The position numbers were made by a program, and so were the translations under genes. The notes beneath the pieces were generated by a model. That model was given only the letters and a program-made list of their open reading frames with translations, was not told the origin of the DNA and searched no databases. Below, piece after piece: positions 1 to 6,854 of a DNA stretch of 19,286 bases (positions within the stretch are counted from its first letter, which is position 1; every line of letters starts with the position of its first letter). The stretch covers positions 1 through 19,286 of the forward strand of contig MNYV01000062.1 in assembly GCA_001873285.1 (NCBI GenBank). The letters run 5' to 3'. The stretch comes from Nitrospirae bacterium CG2_30_53_67. Lineage in GTDB: Bacteria > CG2-30-53-67.

Positions 1-166
1 ACATTTTTTTGAGCATATAGAATAAAGTACGCAAAATATATGCCATAAAAAAAGTTTTTAAAGTTTTTGGGGGTTAAATTAACTAACATCTTGTGTTTAA
101 AAGAATTTTCCTAAATTATTCTGTAGGTTGGCAAGAATATAAAAATATTATAATTTGAGAATAAGA

Positions 167-199
167 GAAAAGTTTTTCTCAAAAAAGGAAAAACTTTTC
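167..199 (-). terminator. A/T-rich hairpin, possible end of the minus-strand cluster
   Basis: Two 12-base arms (167-178 and 188-199, GAAAAGTTTTTC and its exact reverse complement) are separated by 9 bases. The hairpin lies 44 bases beyond the stop codon of the last minus-strand gene, where a terminator would be expected. The stem is almost all A-T and there is no clean GC core followed by a U-run, so it is only a weak intrinsic-terminator candidate. The surrounding 1-243 is A/T-rich and shows no gene. Confidence 0.35.
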
Positions 200-243
200 C
201 ATATCTGAGTAAATTGACATGTATGAAAATAAAGGATAAAGCA

Positions 244-615
244 TCAGTGGATGTACTTCTTGACCACTTCCAGAAGGGTATGGGACTGGATCGGTTTGGC
301 GATATAATCGTTTGCGCCCAGGGCGAGACCTCTTTTCTTGTCTTCTTCAGCGCCTTCGGTGGTGATGATGATGATCGGGATGCTCCGCTTCTTTTCGTCG
401 TTTCGTATTAAACTGACGAGCTTCAGCCCGTCCATAACCGGCATGTTGATATCGGTCAGGATCAGATCGAAGTTCTGACCGGAGAGTTTCTTCCATCCGT
501 CGACGCCGTCCGTTGCCTCCACCAGGCTGCAATCAGAGAGCCTTTTGAGGGAGAAGATGATCAGCTGCCTCATGGTGGGCGAGTCCTCAACGATCAGAAT
601 GTTGTGCTTTGCCAT
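244..615 (-). CDS. cheY: Stand-alone CheY-like response regulator
   Basis: This is a single-domain receiver of 123 residues, the normal CheY length, with no output domain. The acidic pocket (E10, D11), phosphoacceptor D55 in LTDINMP, switch Thr85/86 and conserved Lys107 in the AKP motif are all present, so it should be phosphorylatable, presumably by the CheA of this cluster. The start is chosen at 615 because AAGGAG lies 8 bases upstream. It is the last gene of the cluster, 58 bases after the GAF-domain gene. It is clearly related to the other CheY at 15939-16313 (both have T-D-I-N-M-P and ITTE/VTTE-type segments) but is not identical. Whether it acts on a flagellar switch, acts as a phosphate sink or has another partner cannot be told. 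The absence of flagellar genes nearby argues against assuming motor control. Confidence 0.93.
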   Translation of the reverse strand: MAKHNILIVEDSPTMRQLIIFSLKRLSDCSLVEATDGVDGWKKLSGQNFDLILTDINMPVMDGLKLVSLIRNDEKKRSIPIIIITTEGAEEDKKRGLALGANDYIAKPIQSHTLLEVVKKYIH

Positions 616-650
616 GCCCTCTGCTCCTTCATGATAAAGGGGTCCTCATC

Positions 651-672
651 CCTGCCTGTCGCGGCAGACAGG
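651..672. repeat. 22-base quasi-palindrome between two genes
   Basis: The sequence CCTGCCTGTCGCGGCAGACAGG matches its own reverse complement at 18 of 22 positions. It starts just after the GAF-gene stop (674, minus strand) and precedes the ribosome binding site of the last cheY. It could be a small hairpin that protects or attenuates the transcript, or a copy of a dispersed genomic palindrome. No U-run follows it, so it is not called a terminator. Confidence 0.35.
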
Positions 673-673
673 T

Positions 674-1528
674 CTACTCAGGTTTCCGCTCAGGTGTTTC
701 GGTCAGAAGGTCCAGAAAACCCTGAATCGTCGAAAGTTTGCGTTCCGATTGCGAATAAAGTTTTGCGCTGTAAATGGCGGTGGCCGCATGGCTCGCCAGA
801 AGATTGAAGAGTTCGTAGTCGATGTTCTTGAACTGCTCCTTCTGAACCAGGAGACTGTAAATGACCAGCAGGCCGATGACGCTCTCTTTGATTTTCAACG
901 GCACGCAGGCAACCGGTTTTTCCAGATCAATTTCCCCGCGCTTGATCATGCTTTCTGAAAAATAACTTTCGCCGTTCTTGGCCACTTCACCGATGATCCC
1001 TTGACCGATCTTGATGTTCTTGACCTGATGGACCTCGATCCCCTCCGCGGCCACGGTAGCCATCTCGTTGTGTTTCTCGTCCAGAAGCATGAGACAGAAG
1101 GTCTCGGCGCCGACCAGGTTGATGACGATCTCCAGGACGATCCGGAGCACTTCTTTATAGTCCAGGGTTGAATGAAGCTGATGGCTTGCGATATAGAGAT
1201 TGGCCAGGTTGTTGTTTTCTTCCTGCACCACGATATACCGGTCCGCGAAATCCTTGTTCTCTTTTTCGACCTCTTCGTGTCTTTTCAGCAGGCGCTCCTT
1301 GTCATCTGCAAGGGCTTTGATCTCCTGTTCCATTTTCGCCAGGCGGTCATGCAGATTTGCATCCTCGCCGCCGGTCTGGATTTGTTCTTGCATCTGCATG
1401 ATTCTGTAACGGAGCTTCTCATTCTCATCCATCAGCTCTTTGGTGAATTCGGCTCCTTTATAAAAGACCTGAAGAAACTCTTCTCCCTTATGCCGGGGCC
1501 ATTCTCCTGGGATTTTTTTCTCCGTCAT
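674..1528 (-). CDS. Coiled-coil plus GAF domain protein
   Basis: The 284-residue soluble protein has no signal peptide or membrane segment. Residues about 20-115 form a heptad-rich, strongly charged coiled coil (runs such as ENEKLRYRIMQMQEQI). Residues about 120-270 form a GAF domain, with a typical helix ('LHSTLDYKEVLRIVLEIV'), the core GQGIIGEVAKNGE segment and a C-terminal helix with ASHAATAIYSAKLY. GAF domains bind small ligands such as cyclic nucleotides or act in protein-protein contact; no ligand can be named here. It carries no kinase, GGDEF or receptor module, so it is probably an adaptor or sensor that joins other components of the cluster. It lies between cheB and cheY. The start at 1528 is supported by AAGGAG 10 bases upstream. 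The family assignment is firm; the role is inferred only from context. Confidence 0.85.
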   Translation of the reverse strand: MTEKKIPGEWPRHKGEEFLQVFYKGAEFTKELMDENEKLRYRIMQMQEQIQTGGEDANLHDRLAKMEQEIKALADDKERLLKRHEEVEKENKDFADRYIVVQEENNNLANLYIASHQLHSTLDYKEVLRIVLEIVINLVGAETFCLMLLDEKHNEMATVAAEGIEVHQVKNIKIGQGIIGEVAKNGESYFSESMIKRGEIDLEKPVACVPLKIKESVIGLLVIYSLLVQKEQFKNIDYELFNLLASHAATAIYSAKLYSQSERKLSTIQGFLDLLTETPERKPE

Positions 1529-1633
1529 AAAATCATAACTCCTTGCATTGGGTCTTTATCTCCATGCCCCCTTTGAACCGGGAGAAGGGGAACCTGTATC
1601 GGATGCGATTGTGTTATAGGATCGTATAGGTCT

Positions 1634-1662
1634 ATGCTATCCCAAAAGTCCATAATAATCAA
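1634..1662 (-). promoter_or_regulatory. Weak sigma70-like promoter candidate before the GAF gene
   Basis: On the minus strand TTGATT (1662-1657) and TAGCAT (1639-1634) are separated by 17 bases, within the 147-base gap between cheB and the GAF gene. The -10 match is only 4 of 6, so this could be chance in an A/T-rich spacer. If real, it would give the last two genes their own transcript. Confidence 0.2.
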
Positions 1663-1675
1663 GAAAATTAAACAG

Positions 1676-2755
1676 TTATAGGTTGTCCCCGCTGCAGATG
1701 GATAAAATCTTGTCCGTGATGTCTCCCAGGCCGAGAATATGGTCAACGACCCCTTCTTTGATCGCTTCAGCCGGCATCCCGAAGACGATGGCCGTCTCCT
1801 CGGACTCGGCTATGGTTTCCCCGTTCATTTGCTTGATGGCCTTCATGCCGAGTTTCCCGTCATCCCCCATACCGGTCAGAAGGACCCCCAATGTCCGGCT
1901 TCCATAAATGGCGGAGGAGGATTCCATCATGGCATTGACCGAGGGGACGAACTTATCCTGTTCTCTCTGCGGGCCGAGGGTGACGCGGACGATGCCGTTA
2001 TACTTTTTGAGGGTCATGTTCATCCCGCCCGGCGCGATCAGAACAAGGCCCGGGCGGACTTCATCCCCCTCTTCGGCTTCTTTGACGTCCAGTGCGCACG
2101 ATTCGTGCAGGCGCTCGGCAAAGAAGTGGGTAAAGCTTGGAGGCATGTGCTGGACCACGGCAACGGCTGAAGGAAAGTTTGCCGGCAGCCGCGTCAGAAT
2201 CGTCTGCAGGGCGGGAGGGCCGCCCGTGGATGCGCCGATCGCCACCAGGTCGATTTGAGATTTTGAAGCCGAAGCAAGAACCGGCGCCTCCTTCACCCGT
2301 TGAACCCGGCGGGAATCCAGCCGGTCCGTGATTTTGTCTATCTTAAGGCTTCGAAGCGCCGTAAGTTTCTCGATGAGCGTCTCCTGGATGAAGGAGAGCT
2401 CCGGGCTGATCTTCCGGGTCGGTTTTACAATAAAGTCAACAGCGCCGAGATCCAGGGCCTTCAGAATATTCTCCTCGGCGCCTGCAGAGCTGATGATCAT
2501 GACGGGCGTGGGCTGGTTGTGCATGAGCCAGCGAAGGAACGTGAACCCGTCCATCTCCGGCATCTCAAGATCGAGTGTAATAAAATTCGGCTTAAGACGG
2601 ATAGCCATGGTAATGGCTTCCTGCCCATTGTAGGCGGTGCCCACCACCTCTGAATCCGGCAAAGAGTTCAGGGCGTTCGAGATGAGGCGCATCGAATAAG
2701 CGGAATCATCCACCACCAGGGCCCGAATATGTTTCAAGGACATTTTCTCCGGCAT
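1676..2755 (-). CDS. cheB: CheB: receptor glutamate methylesterase/deamidase
   Basis: CheB removes methyl groups from receptor glutamates (and deamidates glutamines) to reset signalling; phosphorylation by CheA activates it. Here a receiver domain (residues about 9-130; acidic D16/D17, phosphoacceptor D62 in TLDLEMP, Lys in the VKPT motif) is joined by a linker to the esterase domain (about 165-359). The catalytic Ser (AIGASTGGP), His (VVQHMPP) and Asp (LTGMGDDG) are all visible. Usual enzymes read PGGxHM where this one reads PGGMNM; that His is not part of the triad. The 359-residue length is normal. The start at 2755 is preferred (AAGGA 11 bases upstream); the in-frame ATG at 2794 has no ribosome site, and the ATG at 2743 is also possible. 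cheR lies 338 bases upstream across a repeat tract, so cheB may be transcribed separately. Confidence 0.95.
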   Translation of the reverse strand: MPEKMSLKHIRALVVDDSAYSMRLISNALNSLPDSEVVGTAYNGQEAITMAIRLKPNFITLDLEMPEMDGFTFLRWLMHNQPTPVMIISSAGAEENILKALDLGAVDFIVKPTRKISPELSFIQETLIEKLTALRSLKIDKITDRLDSRRVQRVKEAPVLASASKSQIDLVAIGASTGGPPALQTILTRLPANFPSAVAVVQHMPPSFTHFFAERLHESCALDVKEAEEGDEVRPGLVLIAPGGMNMTLKKYNGIVRVTLGPQREQDKFVPSVNAMMESSSAIYGSRTLGVLLTGMGDDGKLGMKAIKQMNGETIAESEETAIVFGMPAEAIKEGVVDHILGLGDITDKILSICSGDNL

Positions 2756-3093
2756 CTCTTGGTCTTTCCTTCTAATATCCGGTTCTTCTCCCATCTATCG
2801 GGTGAAAAAGGTTACGCTTCGCGTGTACCGCTTTTCTCCATTTTTGTCGTTAGATCCCGGCATCTCCTTGAATCTATTCTTGACGGGCCGGGACCGTCTG
2901 CGACGGCTGCTACACTGAAGTATCTTGGGGTCCCAGGGGTCCAGGGGTCAAGGATTCAAGTGAAATACTGAAACACAAGCAAAATCTCCAGAGAAAAACC
3001 CTTAAACCCTAGAACCCCCGGCCCCTTATTTTTTTAGCACTTCACTTGACCCCTGGAATCCTTGAACCCTTGACCCCTGATTTTTTCACCCAC
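2756..3093. other. Intergenic region cheR-cheB with short GGGGTCAAG-type repeats
   Basis: No gene is supported in this 338-base gap. Positions 2934-2969 (plus strand) and 3036-3080 (minus strand) carry versions of the same words, CAGGGGTCAAG, GATTC and AAGTGAA, in opposite orientation. The minus-strand copy contains CAGGGGTCAAG twice, so the plus-strand copy looks like a shortened version. Between them lies C-rich sequence with AACCCT/GAACCC words. Minus-strand RNA could fold into a long imperfect hairpin just after cheR. No convincing promoter for cheB was seen. Confidence 0.6.
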
Positions 3094-3936
3094 TCACGGC
3101 TTCTGGTACACCATGTCGTTTTTCAGGTGTTTGAGACGGAACGCCGTGGACAGGTTGATCAGGGATTCCGAATGACCGACGAGGAGGTAGCCTCCTCCGT
3201 TCAGTTGTCTCTCAAAATGCGATATGACGTTCTTTTTGGCTTCCTGATCGAAATAGATGATGACGTTCCTGCAGAAGATGACATCCATCTTCCCGAGCAG
3301 AAATATCTTGGTGCTGTCGAAAAGGTTCAGGTATCCGAAATTGACCAGTTTTCTTACCGGGTCGATGATCCTCTTTTTATCATTGGCATCCATAAAGTAT
3401 CTCCTGATGTATTCTTCCTTGGTGGTCCTGAAAGAAGACTTGCCGTATTCTCCTTTCCTCGCAACCTGCAGGACGCGGTGGCTGATGTCGCTTGCGAAGA
3501 TTTCGACGTCCCATCCGCTGAAGAGTTGAGATTCGAGAATGAGCATGGCGATGGTATGGGGCTCCTCGCCGGTTGAACATCCTGCGCTCCAGATCCTGAG
3601 AGACCGGTCCCCCTGCTTCATCTTCTTCTCCTTGAGTTCCTGGAGGATCTCTTCAGAGAACGCCTTGAGCTGTTGTTCCTCTCTGAAGAAGTAGGTCTCA
3701 TTGATCGTCAGGATATCTATGATGGAGCTGAGTTCATCGGATCGGTTCTTATCGTACATGAGGAAATAGTAATAATCCTGGAAATCCCTGAGCTGGTGCA
3801 TGGAGACACGGTTGGACAGGCGCTTCTCAAAAAAGTATTTTGAGTTGTCGTCGAATGTAAGGCCGCAAAACTTGTAAATGAGCTCTCTCATCAACCGATA
3901 GGTGGAGTCGCTCATGGAATAGGTCTGATCGAACAT
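3094..3936 (-). CDS. cheR: CheR: chemoreceptor glutamate methyltransferase
   Basis: CheR transfers methyl groups from S-adenosylmethionine to receptor glutamates. The 280-residue protein has the all-helical N-terminal domain (about 1-85) followed by the catalytic domain. The family signatures are in order: INETYFFRE (about 79-87), the SAM-binding loop WSAGCSTGEEP, FASDIS, the motif FCRNVIIYFD, and the C-terminal GHSESL. The length is that of a plain CheR, with no TPR extension. It has no visible defect; HT replaces the more common YS after GEEP. It follows the HEAT gene with no gap (TAG of that gene touches the ATG), with GAGG 6 bases before the start, so translation of the two is likely coupled. 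Neither receptor of the cluster ends in the NWETF-type pentapeptide, so tethering by that route is not expected. Confidence 0.96.
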   Translation of the reverse strand: MFDQTYSMSDSTYRLMRELIYKFCGLTFDDNSKYFFEKRLSNRVSMHQLRDFQDYYYFLMYDKNRSDELSSIIDILTINETYFFREEQQLKAFSEEILQELKEKKMKQGDRSLRIWSAGCSTGEEPHTIAMLILESQLFSGWDVEIFASDISHRVLQVARKGEYGKSSFRTTKEEYIRRYFMDANDKKRIIDPVRKLVNFGYLNLFDSTKIFLLGKMDVIFCRNVIIYFDQEAKKNVISHFERQLNGGGYLLVGHSESLINLSTAFRLKHLKNDMVYQKP

Positions 3937-5940
3937 CTAATTCCTCGTCAGCTTCTGCACGGCGATCTCGGCGGTCTTCCGTATCAGCGGATCCGGATCG
4001 TTCTTGATGATATCTTTAAGATAGAGCAAGGCCCGAGGATCTCCCAGAAGGCCCATGGCCTCCACCGTTGCGTTCCGTTCACTCCAGTCGGAGGAATCGA
4101 GCAGGTAAAGCAGGGATTCGAAAGCGGCAGGGTTCCCGTTCTTTCCGAGGGCCAGGATGGCCGCCCTTCGGATTTCCTTGTCCGTGTGTTCCAGTTTCTT
4201 GAGCAGGACCGGGAATACACGCCGGTCCTTTTTCCCGGCTAAAACCTCGATGATCGCGATCTCTACCGGAGGAATATTTTCTTTTAGCATGGGGATCAGG
4301 GCGTCCAGGGCCTTGTCGTTTCCGATCTTCCCGAGTCCCTTCACGGCGGCACACCGGATCCAGATGTTTTCGTCCTGAAGGATCGAGGTCAGGACCCGGA
4401 CGGCCTCGTCGGTTTGGAAATGACCCAGGGCCATGGCTGCTGAAAGACGGACGTCCGGCTCTTCGTCGGAAAGGGCATGGATCATCCCTTCCTGAGCCCG
4501 GCCGCCCCCGATTCGGCCGAGGGCCGTAGCCGCCGCTTTTCTCACATCGGGGTCTTCGTCCTTCAGGGCAAAGACCAGAGGATCCACAGCCTCCTTAACG
4601 CACAGATCGCCGAGCAGGATGGCGGCGTTCTTGCGGTATAGGACGCTCGGGTCCGAAAGGAGTGAGATCAGCCTCGGGATGCATGACCGATCTCCGATTT
4701 CATGCAAGGCCATGACGGCCGCATTCTGGACGTCGGGATAAGGATCGTTGAGCAGGGGAATGATCTGTTCTACAGTGATCGGATCCTTCAACATCCCGAG
4801 CGCCATGGCAGCCGACTGCCTGACGTGACCGTTCTTGTCCTTGAGCATGGGGATCAGTCTGCGCACGGTCTTGACGTTTCCGATCCGGCCGATGACATGC
4901 GCCGCCCCTTTTCTGATTAATTCGTCCGGGTGGTCCAGCGCCTGAATCAGTTCCTGTTCAGCCGAGGCCCCGATATGCTGAAGGGCCTCGATCGTGACCT
5001 CGTGGAAATCGAGATCACCCAGGATATCGATCAGATAATGGACGCACTTGGGATCCCCGAGAAGCCCGATCATCCGGATTGCCGCCAACCGTATGGAAGG
5101 ATCATCCTCCTGTATCGCCTCGATGAGGCCGTCCACGCCTTCACCGCCTACGGATTCCCTGAATTTTTGAAGCGTTTCCGTCCCTTCGGGAGAGCGTTTC
5201 ATGATCTCGGCCACCCCGACCACGGCCGCATTACGCACGATCCGTTTTTTGTCCTGAATAAACGGGACGATGGCGGGGAGCGCCTCCGGATTGCCGAGCC
5301 TCCCTAACGCCTCCACGACCGGTTTTCTGAGCGCCCGGTCAGGGATGAAGGCCAAGAGGCGGGAGACGGCCCGGTCATCCCCCAGTTTCCCTATGGCCTC
5401 GATGGCGGAGAACTTGAGCAGGAAATCGTCTCCGGAGAGGACATCGAGGAGCGGGTCCAGAGCCTTCGCGTCTCCGATCTTGCCGAGGTTTTCCGCGGCG
5501 GACGCACGGACGTTCTCGCTGGTGTCCTTGAGGGCCTCGATGATGGGCTCCACGCTTCTGGGATCCCGGATATCCCCCAAAATATCGATGGCAAACTTCC
5601 GGATATCGTGATCCGGGTCCTTCACCGCATGGCAAAGAGAAGGAACTGCCGCAGATCCGATACGGATCAAGGCCTCCGCGGCCGAGTTTCTCATCCCGGC
5701 ATTGTCCTCGGAGCGCAGGGCGAGGATCAGATTCGAGATCACCTCCTCGATATCGGGCATCTGTAACAGGGACTGGATGGACGCCTTTCTGATCCTCCAG
5801 TTCCCGTCCCCCAGCAGCCGGGTCAGAGGAATAATGACACGCCTGTCCTGAAGCCGGCCCATTTTCTCCGCCGCTCCCCTCCGGACCTCCGGATCCCCTG
5901 ATTCGATCTCTTTTAAAAGCGCTTCTAATTGATCAGACAC
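3937..5940 (-). CDS. HEAT-repeat (PBS-lyase type) solenoid protein, about 21 repeats
   Basis: The whole 667-residue protein is built from about 21 tandem repeats of roughly 31 residues, each with a core like D-P-D-V-R-K-A-A-A-x-A-L-G-x-I (examples: DPEVRRGAAEKMG, DPDVRKAAATALGRI, EPDVRLSAAMALGHF). Such arrays form a curved superhelix that binds other proteins; the same repeat type occurs in CpcE/CpcF phycobilin lyases. There is no signal peptide, membrane helix or catalytic domain, so a cytoplasmic scaffold or adaptor is most likely. The GTG start at 5940 is chosen because GGAGG stands 6 bases before it; an in-frame ATG at 6015 would overlap the upstream gene and adds 25 residues that do not fit the repeat. 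It sits between a receiver-type gene and cheR, and abuts cheR, so it belongs to the chemosensory operon. The partner is unknown. Confidence 0.9.
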   Translation of the reverse strand: MSDQLEALLKEIESGDPEVRRGAAEKMGRLQDRRVIIPLTRLLGDGNWRIRKASIQSLLQMPDIEEVISNLILALRSEDNAGMRNSAAEALIRIGSAAVPSLCHAVKDPDHDIRKFAIDILGDIRDPRSVEPIIEALKDTSENVRASAAENLGKIGDAKALDPLLDVLSGDDFLLKFSAIEAIGKLGDDRAVSRLLAFIPDRALRKPVVEALGRLGNPEALPAIVPFIQDKKRIVRNAAVVGVAEIMKRSPEGTETLQKFRESVGGEGVDGLIEAIQEDDPSIRLAAIRMIGLLGDPKCVHYLIDILGDLDFHEVTIEALQHIGASAEQELIQALDHPDELIRKGAAHVIGRIGNVKTVRRLIPMLKDKNGHVRQSAAMALGMLKDPITVEQIIPLLNDPYPDVQNAAVMALHEIGDRSCIPRLISLLSDPSVLYRKNAAILLGDLCVKEAVDPLVFALKDEDPDVRKAAATALGRIGGGRAQEGMIHALSDEEPDVRLSAAMALGHFQTDEAVRVLTSILQDENIWIRCAAVKGLGKIGNDKALDALIPMLKENIPPVEIAIIEVLAGKKDRRVFPVLLKKLEHTDKEIRRAAILALGKNGNPAAFESLLYLLDSSDWSERNATVEAMGLLGDPRALLYLKDIIKNDPDPLIRKTAEIAVQKLTRN

Positions 5941-6001
5941 GGGTTTCCTCCATAGTAGAGATAAATCGCTCAAGCCGTTCAAAGGGTTCAAACTGGTCAA
6001 A

Positions 6002-6826
6002 TTACGAAATCCCATGCACGGTCCTGTTTTTATTCATCAGGGCTTCAATTTCATTCTGAAGCAGCCTTCTGCAGTAATCCGGCTGGAACTCCGTAAACCG
6101 CTGCTTCATCATCTCCGCGCCCTCCTGCAGTTCCGGGGCCAGTCTCTTTTCAAGATCGCCGTTTCTGATCCCCTCTTCCACCTTCTTCTGGTTGTAAAGT
6201 GCGATATCGGAGATGATGATCCTGGCCAGCCGCTTGCTCTTGTTCCTGACCTCTTCAGGCAAGGTCTCCTCGAATGTCCGTTCTTCAACCCCTGACTTCC
6301 GGACGGGTTCCACCCTGGCCGCCTCCTCTCGGAACCGGCCGGGCAGAAGGTTTCGCACCTTGTAGAGAAGTTTATCCTGGATATGATGGGCTTCGATGTA
6401 GTCGTCGGCGCCGTACAGGGATTCGGGTAATCTCTTGTAGCGGGCCTTGTCGTAGACGGCCGTTAAAAGGATGATGCGGATGTCCTGCGTCAGGGGGTCC
6501 GACTTCAGGATCTCCGCCAGCTCAAAACCGAATATCTTCGGCAGCGCCACATCCAGGATGACCAGGGAGGGATGAAGCCGGCGGATCTTTTCAAGCGCCT
6601 CTTCACCGTCTTTCGCAAAGATGAGATCAAAAGGTTCCATCTCAAAGAGATCCCTGATGGATGAGCAGAAGTCCGCGTCTTCCTTCCCGACCAGGATCCT
6701 CGGCCTTTCCGATGCAATGGTAAAGACATGCTTGCAGCGGGAGCAGCGCAGACGGATCTCCCGTTTGGTGAACTTGGACGGATCGATCTTGTAGCGGGCC
6801 CCGCATTGCTCACATTGTATAATCAT
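6002..6826 (-). CDS. MJ0042-type zinc-ribbon plus degenerate receiver domain protein
   Basis: The 274-residue protein starts with a zinc ribbon (Cys5, Cys8, Cys28, Cys31; residues 1-36) of the MJ0042 type. A receiver domain follows (about 42-160): the phosphoacceptor Asp92 (VILDVALP) and Thr in ILLTA are kept, but the usual Lys-Pro is replaced by Glu-Ala (DDYIEAHHI) and the acidic pair reads E49-D50 after GK. The C-terminal 110 residues are helical, with a segment ARIIISDIALYNQ. No DNA-binding output domain is evident; the ribbon may contact nucleic acid or protein. The start at 6826 (MIIQCEQCG) has GGAG 6 bases upstream and is preferred to the ATG at 6838. It lies 28 bases after the second receptor gene and 61 before the HEAT gene. 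Function beyond a likely signalling role in this cluster is not known. Confidence 0.82.
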   Translation of the reverse strand: MIIQCEQCGARYKIDPSKFTKREIRLRCSRCKHVFTIASERPRILVGKEDADFCSSIRDLFEMEPFDLIFAKDGEEALEKIRRLHPSLVILDVALPKIFGFELAEILKSDPLTQDIRIILLTAVYDKARYKRLPESLYGADDYIEAHHIQDKLLYKVRNLLPGRFREEAARVEPVRKSGVEERTFEETLPEEVRNKSKRLARIIISDIALYNQKKVEEGIRNGDLEKRLAPELQEGAEMMKQRFTEFQPDYCRRLLQNEIEALMNKNRTVHGIS

Positions 6827-6854
6827 GAAAAACTCCATGTCAAAAGCCGGACGG

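Noticed and set aside
214-411. Plus-strand frame of 65 codons over the last cheY
   Set aside because: It is antisense to a clear CheY, starts in A/T-rich intergenic DNA and resembles no protein.
1525-1746. Minus-strand frame of 73 codons between cheB and the GAF gene
   Set aside because: It overlaps the cheB 3' end in another frame, has no ribosome site and resembles nothing.
5941-6015. 25-residue extension of the HEAT protein from ATG 6015
   Set aside because: It overlaps the upstream gene, does not fit the repeat pattern, and the GTG at 5940 has GGAGG 6 bases upstream.
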